Origin: Aquimarina algiphila
Lineage (GTDB): Bacteria > Bacteroidota > Bacteroidia > Flavobacteriales > Flavobacteriaceae
Assembly (NCBI RefSeq): GCF_007489275.1
Contig: NZ_VLNR01000021.1
Location: forward strand, 21,321 to 85,320
Length of the DNA stretch: 64,000 bases
Direction: 5' to 3'
Numbering within the stretch: the first letter of the stretch is position 1; the number at the start of each line of letters is the position of its first letter. The position numbers were made by a program, and so were the translations under genes. The notes under the pieces are model-generated. The model was given only the letters and a program-made list of their open reading frames with translations. It had not been told where the DNA came from and searched no databases. Positions 8,354 to 17,708 of this stretch are shown piece by piece.

Positions 8354-9199
8354 TTAATAGTCACCTAATGTTTCAGGGTTTTGCTCTAATCCAATTGCTA
8401 ATTGCTCGTCATTAGGAGCTTTACCATGCCATGCATGAGTATGCATCATAAAATCAACTCCATTACCCATTATAGTGTGTAATAATACACAAACTGGTTT
8501 CCCTTTTCCTGTTCTGCTCTTAGCTTCCTGAAGTCCTTCAATTACAGCGTTGATATTATTACCATCTTTTACTTCCAAAACGTCCCATCCAAAAGCTTCA
8601 AATTTACCTTTTAGACTTCCCATAGCAAGTACATCATCGGTAGATCCATCAATTTGCTGACCATTAAGATCAATAGTAGCAATAATATTATCTACTTTTT
8701 TTCCAGCGGCATACATAATAGCTTCCCAATTTTGACCTTCTTGAAGCTCTCCATCACCATGAAGGCTATATACAAGATGAGGATCATTGTTTAGTTTCTT
8801 GGCTTGTGCTGCTCCCAGAGCGACAGACATTCCCTGTCCTAATGATCCAGAAGCAATTCTGATACCAGGAAGTCCCTCATGTGTAGTAGGGTGTCCTTGT
8901 AATCTGCTGTTGATTAGCCTGAAAGTGTTAAGTTCTTCTACAGGAAAGTATCCGCTTCTTGCCAATACGCTGTAGTACACAGGTGAAATATGACCATTAG
9001 ATAGGAAGAAAATATCTTCACCTATACCATCCATGTCAAAATCGTCTTTTCGTTCTAAAACCTCTTGAAAAAGGGCGACAAAAAATTCTGTACAACCTAA
9101 AGAACCACCTGGATGACCAGAATTGACTTTGTGTACTTGTCTTAAAATGTCTCTGCGAACCTGTGTTGCAAAATCCTCTAATTGTTTTGTTTTTGGCAT
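8354..9199 (-). CDS. transketolase, N-terminal subunit
   Basis: Starting at ATG 9199 (MPKTKQLEDFATQVRRD) the protein is 281 residues, the usual length for the split N-terminal subunit. It binds the diphosphate of thiamine diphosphate; seen are VNSGHPGGSLG, SNGHISPVYY, and the GDG motif HGDGELQEGQNWEA. The frame is open further upstream to 9331, but a canonical promoter occupies 9230-9260, so the longer start would lie upstream of transcription. It is the first gene of a two-gene operon with the C-terminal subunit. Confidence 0.93.
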   Translation of the reverse strand: MPKTKQLEDFATQVRRDILRQVHKVNSGHPGGSLGCTEFFVALFQEVLERKDDFDMDGIGEDIFFLSNGHISPVYYSVLARSGYFPVEELNTFRLINSRLQGHPTTHEGLPGIRIASGSLGQGMSVALGAAQAKKLNNDPHLVYSLHGDGELQEGQNWEAIMYAAGKKVDNIIATIDLNGQQIDGSTDDVLAMGSLKGKFEAFGWDVLEVKDGNNINAVIEGLQEAKSRTGKGKPVCVLLHTIMGNGVDFMMHTHAWHGKAPNDEQLAIGLEQNPETLGDY

Positions 9200-9229
9200 T
9201 ATAATGCTGATTTCTTGATAATAAAAGCC

Positions 9230-9260
9230 CAAAAATACAGGTTTTGTATACGGTGACAAA
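9230..9260 (-). promoter_or_regulatory. vegetative promoter of transketolase operon
   Basis: On the minus strand the sequence reads TTTG, 19 bases, TATTTTTG, a perfect fit to the Bacteroidota housekeeping consensus TTG-N19-TAnnTTTG. The -7 element ends 30 bases before ATG 9199 and supports that start. Confidence 0.8.
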
Positions 9261-9375
9261 ATGTATACAGCGCTTTTAATTAAGAAACTATTGTTAATAA
9301 CGAAAAGTTTTCGAAAACCTAAGTTTATCAAAGTGATTTTAGTTAGTTATCTTTGCGCTCTACCAAATAGGAATT

Positions 9376-10506
9376 ATGCAATTTGACCTTTTGTCCAAAG
9401 ACTCTCAAAGTAAAGCGAGAGCAGGAAAAATAACCACAGATCACGGTATTATCGAAACTCCAATTTTTATGCCGGTTGGTACTGTAGCTACTGTAAAAGG
9501 AGTACACCAAAGAGAGTTGAAAAATGATATTAACCCTGATATTATATTAGGAAATACATATCATTTATATTTAAGACCTCAAACACCAATTTTGGAAAAA
9601 GCAGGAGGACTGCATAAGTTCATGAATTGGGATAGAAATATTCTTACAGATAGTGGTGGATATCAGGTGTATTCTTTGTCAGCTAATCGTAAGATAAAAG
9701 AAGAAGGCGTAAAGTTTAAATCGCATATAGATGGCTCTTATCATGTTTTTACTCCAGAAAATGTAATGGAGATTCAACGTACAATTGGAGCAGATATTAT
9801 TATGGCTTTCGATGAGTGTACTCCGTACCCTTGTGACTATAGATATGCAAAAAGAAGTATGCATATGACTCATAGGTGGTTGGATCGTTGTATGCAACAT
9901 TTAGAAAAAATTCCGGTTAAGTATGGGTATGATCAAGCTTTTTTTCCGATTGTGCAAGGAAGTACATATAAAGATCTAAGAGAACAATCTGCAGAGTATA
10001 TTGCAAATGCAGGAGCTGTGGGTAATGCAATAGGAGGATTATCTGTAGGAGAACCAGCTGAAGAAATGTATGCAATGACAGAGGTTGTCACTAATATTTT
10101 ACCAGAAGATAAACCAAGGTATCTTATGGGAGTGGGTACGCCTATTAACATATTAGAAAATATTGCTTTGGGGGTAGATATGTTTGATTGCGTTATGCCT
10201 ACGCGTAATGCGCGAAATGGAATGTTATTTGCGGCACATGGTACTATTAACATAAAAAATAAAAAATGGGAAGATGATTTTTCTGCAATTGATGAGATGG
10301 GAATCACCTTTGTAGACACAGAGTATTCAAAAGCTTATCTAAGACATCTATTCTCTGTAAATGAATTGTTAGGGAAACAGATTGCAACCATACATAATTT
10401 AGGCTTTTATTTATGGTTGGTTAGAGAGGCAAGAAAACATATATTAGCTGGGGATTTTAATTCCTGGAAAAATATGATGGTTAAACAAATGGATAAAAGA
10501 TTATAG
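9376..10506 (+). CDS. tgt: tRNA-guanine transglycosylase lacking zinc cysteines
   Basis: The enzyme exchanges G34 of GUN-anticodon tRNAs for a queuine precursor. The 376-residue protein shows DSGGYQV (Asp92), FDECTPYP, GGLSVGEP and MFDCVMPTRNARNG with the nucleophile Asp271. The usual zinc ligands CxCxxC, expected at about residues 308-316 between NIKNKKW and YLRHL, are missing (EMGITFVDTEY), although the partner His of TIHNL (His340) remains. A -7-like TATCTTTG (9348-9355) lies upstream. One base separates its stop from the next gene, so it is co-transcribed with lptG. Confidence 0.95.
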   Translation: MQFDLLSKDSQSKARAGKITTDHGIIETPIFMPVGTVATVKGVHQRELKNDINPDIILGNTYHLYLRPQTPILEKAGGLHKFMNWDRNILTDSGGYQVYSLSANRKIKEEGVKFKSHIDGSYHVFTPENVMEIQRTIGADIIMAFDECTPYPCDYRYAKRSMHMTHRWLDRCMQHLEKIPVKYGYDQAFFPIVQGSTYKDLREQSAEYIANAGAVGNAIGGLSVGEPAEEMYAMTEVVTNILPEDKPRYLMGVGTPINILENIALGVDMFDCVMPTRNARNGMLFAAHGTINIKNKKWEDDFSAIDEMGITFVDTEYSKAYLRHLFSVNELLGKQIATIHNLGFYLWLVREARKHILAGDFNSWKNMMVKQMDKRL

Positions 10507-10507
10507 A

Positions 10508-11578
10508 TTGAAGATATTAGATTGGTACATACTTAAAAGGTATTTAGGTACATTTTTTACAATGATTCTGTTGTTTATTCCGATAGGAATTATAGTAGAT
10601 CTTTCTGAAAAAATAGATAACATGCTAGAACATAGTGTTCCTTTTAATGCTATAGTTGGGTATTATCTTGATTTTACAGTCTATTTTGCCAATTTATTAT
10701 TTCCACTTTTTGTATTTCTATCTGTAATTTGGTTTACATCTAAGCTGGCAAATAAAACCGAAATTATTGCTTTTTTGAGTTCAGGGGTTTCTTTCTGGAG
10801 GTTTCTTCGCCCTTATATGATTGGAGCTGTTCTCATTTGTCTAGGTGCATTGGTTATGGGATTATTTCTAGCACCAAGAGCTAGTAAAGGGTTTAATGAA
10901 TTTAAATATTCTTATCTTAAGAAAGGACGAAAAGTACAGGATACTAAGAACATATATCGTCAACTTAATGATAGTGTCTTTCTATATGCCAATAATTTTA
11001 AACCTTTAGATAAATCTGCGACTAACTTTACTATAGAATATTTTAGCGGTAATACATTAACAACAAAGATATCTGCCAAAAAAATTACATTTAAAGACAG
11101 TATTTATGAATTACAAAATTATGTAAAACGAAGAGTTTTAAAAGATAGAGATATTATCGAGAAAGGTAAAACAAAAGATACAGTCTTACCTTTTAATATT
11201 GATGAATTTACATCCGTCTCTTACGTAGCTGAAACTCTTAATTATGCAGAACTTAGTAAGTTTATAGAGAAAGAAAGTAAAAGAGGATCTTCTGACATTA
11301 ATAGATATAAGGTAGTTGCATATAAAAGATGGAGTTTGCCGATATCAGCATTTATCCTAACCATTATTGGAGTAGCAGTTTCATCTATGAAAAGAAGAGG
11401 AGGTATGGGGGTGAACCTTGCTGTAGGTATTTCTTTGGCTTTTGTTTTTATATTTTTTGATAAAGTTTTGGGGACCCTTGCTAATCAGTCTGATTTTCCA
11501 CCTATTGTAGCGGTCTGGTTTCCCAATATATCCTTCGGAATTTTAGCTATATATTTATTATACAATGCCAAACGCTAA
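10508..11578 (+). CDS. lptG: LptF/LptG family lipopolysaccharide export permease
   Basis: The protein begins MKILDWYILKRYLGTF from a TTG start one base after the tgt stop; no nearby ATG gives this conserved N terminus. It has transmembrane helices at about residues 12-35, 50-75, 95-120 and three more near the C terminus (LPISAFILTIIGVAVSS), with a periplasmic jellyroll-like domain between. This is the YjgP/YjgQ topology of the LPS transport permeases that pull lipopolysaccharide out of the inner membrane. Assignment to LptG rather than LptF rests on the N terminus and the tgt neighbourhood. Confidence 0.85.
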   Translation: MKILDWYILKRYLGTFFTMILLFIPIGIIVDLSEKIDNMLEHSVPFNAIVGYYLDFTVYFANLLFPLFVFLSVIWFTSKLANKTEIIAFLSSGVSFWRFLRPYMIGAVLICLGALVMGLFLAPRASKGFNEFKYSYLKKGRKVQDTKNIYRQLNDSVFLYANNFKPLDKSATNFTIEYFSGNTLTTKISAKKITFKDSIYELQNYVKRRVLKDRDIIEKGKTKDTVLPFNIDEFTSVSYVAETLNYAELSKFIEKESKRGSSDINRYKVVAYKRWSLPISAFILTIIGVAVSSMKRRGGMGVNLAVGISLAFVFIFFDKVLGTLANQSDFPPIVAVWFPNISFGILAIYLLYNAKR

Positions 11579-12497
11579 ATTTAAAAATTATCTGCATTTA
11601 CATTTTATAGTATTTGTTTGGGGATTTACCGCAATACTTGGCGAGTTAATATCAATTGAAGCATTGCCACTAGTTTGGTATAGAATGTTATTAGCATCTG
11701 GATTTATTCTTGGGTACATCTACTTTAAGAAAATATCGTTAACCATCTCAAGGAAATTGTTTTTTATCCTTTTTTTTGCTGGTATTGTTATTGCGTTACA
11801 CTGGATTACCTTTTTTGCAGCAATCAAGGTTTCTAATGTTTCTATTACTTTAGCAATGCTATCTACAGGTGCGTTCTTTACATCAATCCTAGAGCCAATC
11901 TTTTATAAGAGAAAAGTGATTTGGTATGAAGTACTTTTTGGAGTACTTGTAATTACAGGTTTGTATATTATTTTTCAAGTAGAAGGGGATTATCTTTTAG
12001 GAATCATATACGCATTGTGTTCTGCATTTTTATCTTCTGTTTTCTCCTTAATGAATGGAAAAATAGCCCAACAATATAATCCTTCAATGATTTCTTTTTA
12101 TGAGTTATTAAGTGGTGTAGGGGTAATTACACTTTATTTATTGGGATTAACAATTTTTGGAACACCTACAGAAGGTTTTACAGTTTCTTTTTTTCAACTA
12201 TCTACTTCTGATTGGGTGTATATGTTGATACTGGCATCTGTTTGTACAGCATATGCTTTTATAGGTTCTGTGCAGGTAATGAAGTATTTAAGTCCTTATA
12301 CGGTAATGTTAACAATCAACTTAGAACCTGTTTATGGTATACTATTAGCATTTTTAATTTTTGGTGAAACAGAAAAGATGAACCCCCAGTTTTACTACGG
12401 AGCAATCATTATTTTGTCTACAGTTGTTTTGAATGGAATATTCAAAAATGCTAAAAAAAGAAAAAGACAGACAACTTTAGGTAACATTACGAAGTAA
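11565..12497 (+). CDS. EamA/DMT-family transporter
   Basis: A 310-residue membrane protein with ten predicted helices in two EamA repeats (FVWGFTAILGELISIE... and the second from about residue 148, LLGIIYALCSAFLSSVFSLMNG). The conserved end of each repeat is visible, e.g. YTVMLTINLEPVYGILLAFLIFGE. Drug/metabolite transporters of this group export amino acids or small metabolites; the substrate cannot be read. The gene overlaps the end of lptG by 14 bases, so they are translated together. Confidence 0.87.
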   Translation: MPNAKFKNYLHLHFIVFVWGFTAILGELISIEALPLVWYRMLLASGFILGYIYFKKISLTISRKLFFILFFAGIVIALHWITFFAAIKVSNVSITLAMLSTGAFFTSILEPIFYKRKVIWYEVLFGVLVITGLYIIFQVEGDYLLGIIYALCSAFLSSVFSLMNGKIAQQYNPSMISFYELLSGVGVITLYLLGLTIFGTPTEGFTVSFFQLSTSDWVYMLILASVCTAYAFIGSVQVMKYLSPYTVMLTINLEPVYGILLAFLIFGETEKMNPQFYYGAIIILSTVVLNGIFKNAKKRKRQTTLGNITK

Positions 12498-12549
12498 AGT
12501 TTTTATATTTGTCCGCTAACCCTAGTTAATATAAATTATATTCTTAGTT

Positions 12550-13503
12550 ATGGAATATTTAGAATTTGAACTCCCCATTAAAGAGCTTGAAGAACAATTC
12601 GAGAAGGCTTGCGCCATAGGTGAAGAGAGTGAAGTTGATGTAACAGACACCTGTAAGCAGATTGAAAAAAAACTGAAAGAAACCAAAAAAGAAATATATA
12701 AGAACCTTACTCCATGGCAAAGGGTTCAATTATCTAGACATCCTTCTAGACCTTATACCTTGGATTATATTGATGCAATTTGTGGAGAATCTTTCTTAGA
12801 ATTGCATGGAGATCGAACTGTTCGTGATGATAAAGCGATGATTGGAGGTTTAGGAAAAATAGGAAACCAAAGTTTTATGTTTATTGGTCAGCAAAAAGGC
12901 TATAATACAAAAACAAGACAGTATCGTAATTTTGGAATGGCAAATCCAGAAGGATATCGCAAGGCACTCCGTTTAATGAAAAGTGCAGAGAAATTTAATA
13001 TCCCTGTAGTTAGTTTTATTGACACACCAGGAGCTTATCCTGGATTAGAAGCAGAAGAACGTGGACAAGGAGAAGCTATTGCTCGCAATATATTAGAAAT
13101 GACTAGGCTTAAAGTTCCTGTAATTGTAATTATTATTGGTGAAGGAGCAAGTGGAGGAGCATTAGGAATAGGAGTAGGTGATAAAGTACTAATGCTTGAG
13201 AATGCATGGTATTCTGTTATTTCACCAGAAAATTGTTCTTCTATTTTATGGAGAAGCTGGGACCAAAAAGAACAAGCTGCAGAAGCACTAAAACTTACTG
13301 CAAAAGATAGTGTTAAACTGAAAGTGGTGGATGAAATCGTTAAAGAACCATTAGGAGGAGCTCATAGCGATCGGGAAACTACCTTCAAAACAGTACGAGA
13401 TAAAATTCTATCATCTTTTGAAGAATTAAAAAACTTATCACCAGAAGTATTGGTCGAAAATCGTATGGAAAAATATGCGAATATGGGAGTCTTTAAAGAT
13501 TAA
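12550..13503 (+). CDS. accA: acetyl-CoA carboxylase carboxyltransferase subunit alpha
   Basis: The 317-residue protein is the alpha half of the carboxyltransferase that makes malonyl-CoA for fatty acid synthesis. Visible are the N-terminal helical region, [14 protein letters not shown], the oxyanion-hole glycines in [15 protein letters not shown], and [21 protein letters not shown]. Length matches E. coli AccA. A -7-like TATATTTG (12504-12511) precedes it, suggesting its own promoter separate from the lptG-EamA transcript. A hairpin terminator follows. Confidence 0.96.
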   Translation: MEYLEFELPIKELEEQFEKACAIGEESEVDVTDTCKQIEKKLKETKKEIYKNLTPWQRVQLSRHPSRPYTLDYIDAICGESFLELHGDRTVRDDKAMIGGLGKIGNQSFMFIGQQKGYNTKTRQYRNFGMANPEGYRKALRLMKSAEKFNIPVVSFIDTPGAYPGLEAEERGQGEAIARNILEMTRLKVPVIVIIIGEGASGGALGIGVGDKVLMLENAWYSVISPENCSSILWRSWDQKEQAAEALKLTAKDSVKLKVVDEIVKEPLGGAHSDRETTFKTVRDKILSSFEELKNLSPEVLVENRMEKYANMGVFKD

Positions 13504-13527
13504 CCCTTAAAGAATCACTTACTACAT

Positions 13528-13558
13528 AAATCTGAAGTTGTAAGCTTCAGATTTTTTT
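13528..13558 (+). terminator. terminator of accA
   Basis: AATCTGAAG and CTTCAGATT form a stem that ends in seven T residues, 25 bases after the accA stop codon. Confidence 0.8.
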
Positions 13559-13600
13559 ATGCTTATTAACAATAATATAAACTTATTAACAGTTCTTTTG

Positions 13601-13629
13601 TTGAAGACCGGTGAACATTCGTATCTTTA
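13601..13629 (+). promoter_or_regulatory. probable dnaB promoter
   Basis: TTG (13601-13603), 18 bases and TATCTTTA (13622-13629) approximate the TTG-N19-TAnnTTTG consensus, 43 bases before the dnaB start codon. The spacing and last base are off consensus. Confidence 0.45.
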
Positions 13630-13671
13630 TATGTAGGTACATCTCTTTACAATTTTTTTACATTCGTAGTC

Positions 13672-15216
13672 ATGGAAAAAGTACAGCAAGCTCAGCAAAT
13701 AAATTACGGTCGGGGGAACGTAATATCGCTGGAGAAAGGAAAAATACCTCCTCAAGCAGTTGATTTAGAGGAAGTTGTGCTTGGAGCAATGATGATTGAT
13801 AAAAAAGGGGTTGATGAAATTATTGATATTCTTAATCCAGATGTTTTTTATCGAGAAGCGCATCAATACATATTCGAGGCTATATTTAAACTCTTCGAAA
13901 ACTCTGAGCCAATCGACTTATTAACGGTTTCTACCCAATTAAAAAAAGACTCAAAGCTAGAACTGGCAGGAGGAGACTATTATTTAATACAATTAACTCA
14001 AAAAGTAGCATCTTCTGCCCATATAGAGTTTCATGCTCGTATTATTCTCCAGAAATATATTCAACGTAGTTTGATTAAAATTTCAAATGAGATTATAGAA
14101 GAATCATATGATGAAACTACAGACGTTTTTGATCTTTTGGATATGGCAGAATCCAGATTATATGAAGTCACACAAGGAAACATAAAACGATCTACAGAAA
14201 GTGCTCAAAATCTTGTAATACAAGCAAAGAAAAAAATACAAGAGATATCAAACAAAGAAGGAATGAGTGGAGTTCCTTCTGGATTCGATAAGCTTGATAA
14301 ATTAACTTCGGGTTGGCAACCAAGTGATTTAATTATTGTAGCTGCTCGTCCAGGTATGGGTAAAACCGCTTTAACCTTATCGATGGCTAGAAATATGGCC
14401 GTAGGAAGTAATATTCCTGTAGCTTTTTTCTCTTTAGAGATGTCTTCAGTACAATTGATTACACGTTTGATCTCTTCAGAAACAGGACTTTCTTCAGAAA
14501 AACTACGTACGGGTAAATTAGAAAAACATGAGTGGGAGCAACTTAACGTAAAAGTCAAAGATTTAGAAAAGGCTCCTTTGTTTATTGATGATACGCCTTC
14601 TTTATCAATTTTTGATCTTAGAGCTAAGGCGCGACGTCTGGCATCGCAACATGGTATTAGAATGATTGTAATTGACTACCTTCAACTAATGACAGCTGGA
14701 GGAAGCGGTAAGAATGGAAACAGGGAACAAGAGATTTCTACAATTTCTCGTAACTTGAAAGCTTTGGCAAAAGAATTAAATATTCCCGTAATAGCCTTAT
14801 CTCAGCTATCACGTGCAGTAGAAACTCGTGGAGGGAGCAAACGACCACTACTTAGTGACCTGCGTGAATCTGGAGCAATAGAACAGGATGCAGATATTGT
14901 TGCTTTTATTTTTAGACCAGAATATTACAAAATTGATGAGTGGGATGATGAAGAAAGATCACCTACTCAAGGGCAAGGAGAGTTCATTGTTGCAAAACAC
15001 CGTAATGGTGGTTTAGAAAATATTAGGTTAAAATTTATTGGTCACTTAGGTAAATTTGATAACTTAGATGACTTTAGTACTCCTTTCGAATTTCATTCTA
15101 AGATGAATGATGGTGGGGAAGAAGAACCTTTTAAAACAGGTAATCTTCCTAGTGCAGATGAAGCTTTTGGGAGTAGCATAAATGATTCTAATGATGATGA
15201 TGAAGTACCTTTTTAA
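13672..15216 (+). CDS. dnaB: replicative DNA helicase
   Basis: This 514-residue hexameric helicase unwinds DNA at the replication fork. The N-terminal domain begins near PPQAVDLEEVVLGAMM, and the RecA-like C-terminal domain has Walker A ARPGMGKTALTLSMARNM, Walker B MIVIDYLQLM, and the arginine region RESGAIEQDADIV. An acidic tail (SINDSNDDDEVPF) closes the protein, as in other flavobacteria. No intein or insertion is present. The downstream secreted protein gene starts 28 bases after the stop. Confidence 0.97.
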   Translation: MEKVQQAQQINYGRGNVISLEKGKIPPQAVDLEEVVLGAMMIDKKGVDEIIDILNPDVFYREAHQYIFEAIFKLFENSEPIDLLTVSTQLKKDSKLELAGGDYYLIQLTQKVASSAHIEFHARIILQKYIQRSLIKISNEIIEESYDETTDVFDLLDMAESRLYEVTQGNIKRSTESAQNLVIQAKKKIQEISNKEGMSGVPSGFDKLDKLTSGWQPSDLIIVAARPGMGKTALTLSMARNMAVGSNIPVAFFSLEMSSVQLITRLISSETGLSSEKLRTGKLEKHEWEQLNVKVKDLEKAPLFIDDTPSLSIFDLRAKARRLASQHGIRMIVIDYLQLMTAGGSGKNGNREQEISTISRNLKALAKELNIPVIALSQLSRAVETRGGSKRPLLSDLRESGAIEQDADIVAFIFRPEYYKIDEWDDEERSPTQGQGEFIVAKHRNGGLENIRLKFIGHLGKFDNLDDFSTPFEFHSKMNDGGEEEPFKTGNLPSADEAFGSSINDSNDDDEVPF

Positions 15217-15244
15217 AATATTTGCGACTCAGAGATCTACTTTT

Positions 15245-16519
15245 ATGATTAAAAGAAGGATGCAATCTTTTGTTGTTTTATTATTTTTATTTCTATTTAC
15301 ATTTCAATCCTATGCTTCTTATGTATTGATACCAATGGATGCAGAAAGCCAGCAAAATCATCTAAAAGCTTATGGGATTACCTATTGGACTTTAAGTAAA
15401 GATCTGAAAGTAAAATGGTTGTTAAATTATAGAGGTGGTTCTTTTCTCTTGCCTGATACCGAAAATATAAGAAAAGAATGTACTATCCGAGGAATCTCTT
15501 ATGAGGTACTTAGCGATGGAGAAACAGAAGAGATTCTTGAAGAAATTAGTAGTCCTTCTCAGAATATGGAAGCTGTAGTATTAGAAAAAGCACCTAAGAT
15601 AGCTGTGTATTCTCCAAAGGGAAATCAGCCATGGGATGATGCTGTAACTATGGTGTTAACGTTTGCTGAAATTCCTTATGAAACGATATACGATAAAGAA
15701 GTTCTAGAAGATAATCTAATATTATATGACTGGTTGCATCTGCATCATGAGGACTTTACAGGGCAATATGGTAAATTTTATGCTTCTTATAGAGCTGCAC
15801 CCTGGTATATTAGAGAAAAAGCTGCAGCAGAGAAACTAGCTTTGGATTTGGGATATCCAAAGGTATCACAAGAAAAACTAGCGGTAGCTTTAAAAATTAG
15901 AGACTACGTTGTTGGAGGAGGATTTATGTTTGCAATGTGTAGTGCTACTGATAGTTTTGAGATTGCTTTGGCAGCAGAAGGAGTAGATATTTGTGAGCCT
16001 ATGTTTGATGGAGATCCTAGTGAACCCGGATATCAGTCTAAAATTGACTATAATAAAACGTTTGCATTTAAAAACTTTACATTAGAACGCAGCCCGAATG
16101 TATATGAGTTTTCTTCTATTGATATGACCAGAAATCGTCGTATCTCTAAAACCACAGATTATTTCACTCTCATGGATTTTTCTGCAAAATGGGACCCAAT
16201 CCCAACAATGCTTTGCCAAAATCATACAGCCCTAGTAAAAGGTTTTATGGGGCAAACTACGGCTTATAATCCAAATGAGATTAAATCCAATGTTCTGGTA
16301 TTGGGTGAAAATAAGACAAATTCAGAAGCTCGTTATATACACGGAATCAAAGGAAAAGGTTTTTTTACATTTTATGGAGGACATGATCCCGAGGATTATA
16401 CACATAGGGTGGGAGATCCGAAAACAGAACTGGAGTTGCACCCTAATTCTCCAGGGTATCGATTGATTTTAAATAATGTACTCTTTCCTGCTGCAAAAAA
16501 GAAAAAGCAAAAAACCTAA
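15245..16519 (+). CDS. secreted protein of the family often labelled asparagine synthetase B
   Basis: From ATG 15245 the protein is 424 residues with a signal peptide (QSFVVLLFLFLFTFQSYAS). I recognise a conserved Bacteroidota family found beside dnaB and usually called asparagine synthetase B in databases. The sequence has none of that enzyme's marks: no N-terminal Cys2 glutaminase, and no SGGxDS ATP-binding loop. Conserved blocks instead include WLLNYRGGSFLLP, LHLHHEDFTGQYGKFY and GGGFMFAMCSATDSFEIAL, which recall a class I glutamine-amidotransferase-like fold. The real function is unknown to me. The frame is open upstream to 15182, but that would remove the signal peptide from the terminus. 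Confidence 0.75.
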   Translation: MIKRRMQSFVVLLFLFLFTFQSYASYVLIPMDAESQQNHLKAYGITYWTLSKDLKVKWLLNYRGGSFLLPDTENIRKECTIRGISYEVLSDGETEEILEEISSPSQNMEAVVLEKAPKIAVYSPKGNQPWDDAVTMVLTFAEIPYETIYDKEVLEDNLILYDWLHLHHEDFTGQYGKFYASYRAAPWYIREKAAAEKLALDLGYPKVSQEKLAVALKIRDYVVGGGFMFAMCSATDSFEIALAAEGVDICEPMFDGDPSEPGYQSKIDYNKTFAFKNFTLERSPNVYEFSSIDMTRNRRISKTTDYFTLMDFSAKWDPIPTMLCQNHTALVKGFMGQTTAYNPNEIKSNVLVLGENKTNSEARYIHGIKGKGFFTFYGGHDPEDYTHRVGDPKTELELHPNSPGYRLILNNVLFPAAKKKKQKT

Positions 16520-16613
16520 GCCTCAAAGTACTTCACTTATATATAATTTCACTGTTTATTGGGATAAACTTATGTATTGCTTTTTATAGCTTTGTTTTTG
16601 GTTCATAATATTG

Positions 16614-17627
16614 ATGAAAAAAGTTATGATAAAAAAAGTATTAATGACATTAGCAGTAATATTTGTAATTATTATTTCATTGGTTGGATATGGAATTTAT
16701 AGATTTTTTAACCCATTTGGTGAATTGGTTAATGAAGAAGTATCAGACTCCTATTTTTATTCTAGGGATAAAGAGCATATAATATATAGTCCAATGGGAA
16801 ATTGGTTTTCTCTTGGAAAACATGAAATGGATGTTGATCTTTCTACTTTTAAGGTTCTGGGAAGGGATTATGCAAAAGATCAGCAATATGCTTATTTTAA
16901 GTCTAGAGCAATTAATTTTCAAATAGATGTGCCTTCATTTAATGTAAAAGAAGGGTATGTTCCTCTGGATAAAAATCATGTTTATGTTCTTGTAGATGAT
17001 CTCTATTATTTAGACGATTCTAGGGAAGGTTTTAAGATCCTAGAAGATGCAGATCCAAATACATATGTACAATTAAATTATAATTTTGCAAAGGATAAAA
17101 ATTTTGTATTCAGAAATAATGAAAAAATTAAAGAAGTAAATCACGAATCTTTTGAAGTGATTAACGACGAGTTTTGTAAAGATAATAATGGGGTCTATTT
17201 TTATTGGTATCAAAAACCGCTACGTATAATAAAGGAAGTAAACCTCTCCGAAGTCGTAGCGTTGACCAATTCTTGTATTCGAGATGATAAGTATATTTAT
17301 ATACATATAGGTAGAAGAAATTATGAAGAAGTTGATGAGGTTATTAATATTCCTTTTAAAGATGTCGAAACGATTAAGTTTTTTGAAGATCATGCTTTTA
17401 TTAAAGTAGATGACAAAATTTATTATGAAGGAGTTATTTTAGAAGCAGCAGATGCTTTTTCTTTTGAAGAAATTGGTTATGGATATGCTAAAGATGTGAA
17501 ATATGTTTTTTTTAATGGGAAGGTGATACCGGGTGCAGATTCAAAAACATTTAAATATAATGATATAAAGTATACTTTTTCTGATAAAAATAATACTTAC
17601 AAAGCAGGAGAAGTTGTAAAGAAATAA
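16614..17627 (+). CDS. DKNYY-repeat membrane-anchored protein
   Basis: A 337-residue protein with one N-terminal membrane segment (LMTLAVIFVIIISLVGYGIYRFF) and then repeated DKNYY-type units: DKNHVYVL, DKNFVFRNN, KDNNGVYFYW, RDDKYIYIH, KDVKYVFFNG. DKNYY domains occur in many Gram-negative secreted proteins and have no established function. Because the domain follows the anchor, it probably faces the periplasm. The frame allows a TTG start one codon earlier, but ATG 16614 is preferred. A -7-like TAGCTTTG (16587-16594) precedes it. Confidence 0.75.
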   Translation: MKKVMIKKVLMTLAVIFVIIISLVGYGIYRFFNPFGELVNEEVSDSYFYSRDKEHIIYSPMGNWFSLGKHEMDVDLSTFKVLGRDYAKDQQYAYFKSRAINFQIDVPSFNVKEGYVPLDKNHVYVLVDDLYYLDDSREGFKILEDADPNTYVQLNYNFAKDKNFVFRNNEKIKEVNHESFEVINDEFCKDNNGVYFYWYQKPLRIIKEVNLSEVVALTNSCIRDDKYIYIHIGRRNYEEVDEVINIPFKDVETIKFFEDHAFIKVDDKIYYEGVILEAADAFSFEEIGYGYAKDVKYVFFNGKVIPGADSKTFKYNDIKYTFSDKNNTYKAGEVVKK

Positions 17628-17708
17628 AAACTGATGATATTTATTGTAAGGTTAAGTTGTTAATACGACTACACCTCCTAAAATTAACTCATATCATACA
17701 GTTTAATT

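Noticed and set aside
7379..9199. Transketolase broken in two by a frameshift
   Set aside because: Both halves have complete domain boundaries, separate starts and a 21-base gap; two-gene transketolase is normal in Bacteroidota.
9200..9331. N-terminal extension of the transketolase N subunit
   Set aside because: A consensus promoter lies inside it, and the added residues have no match to the family N terminus.
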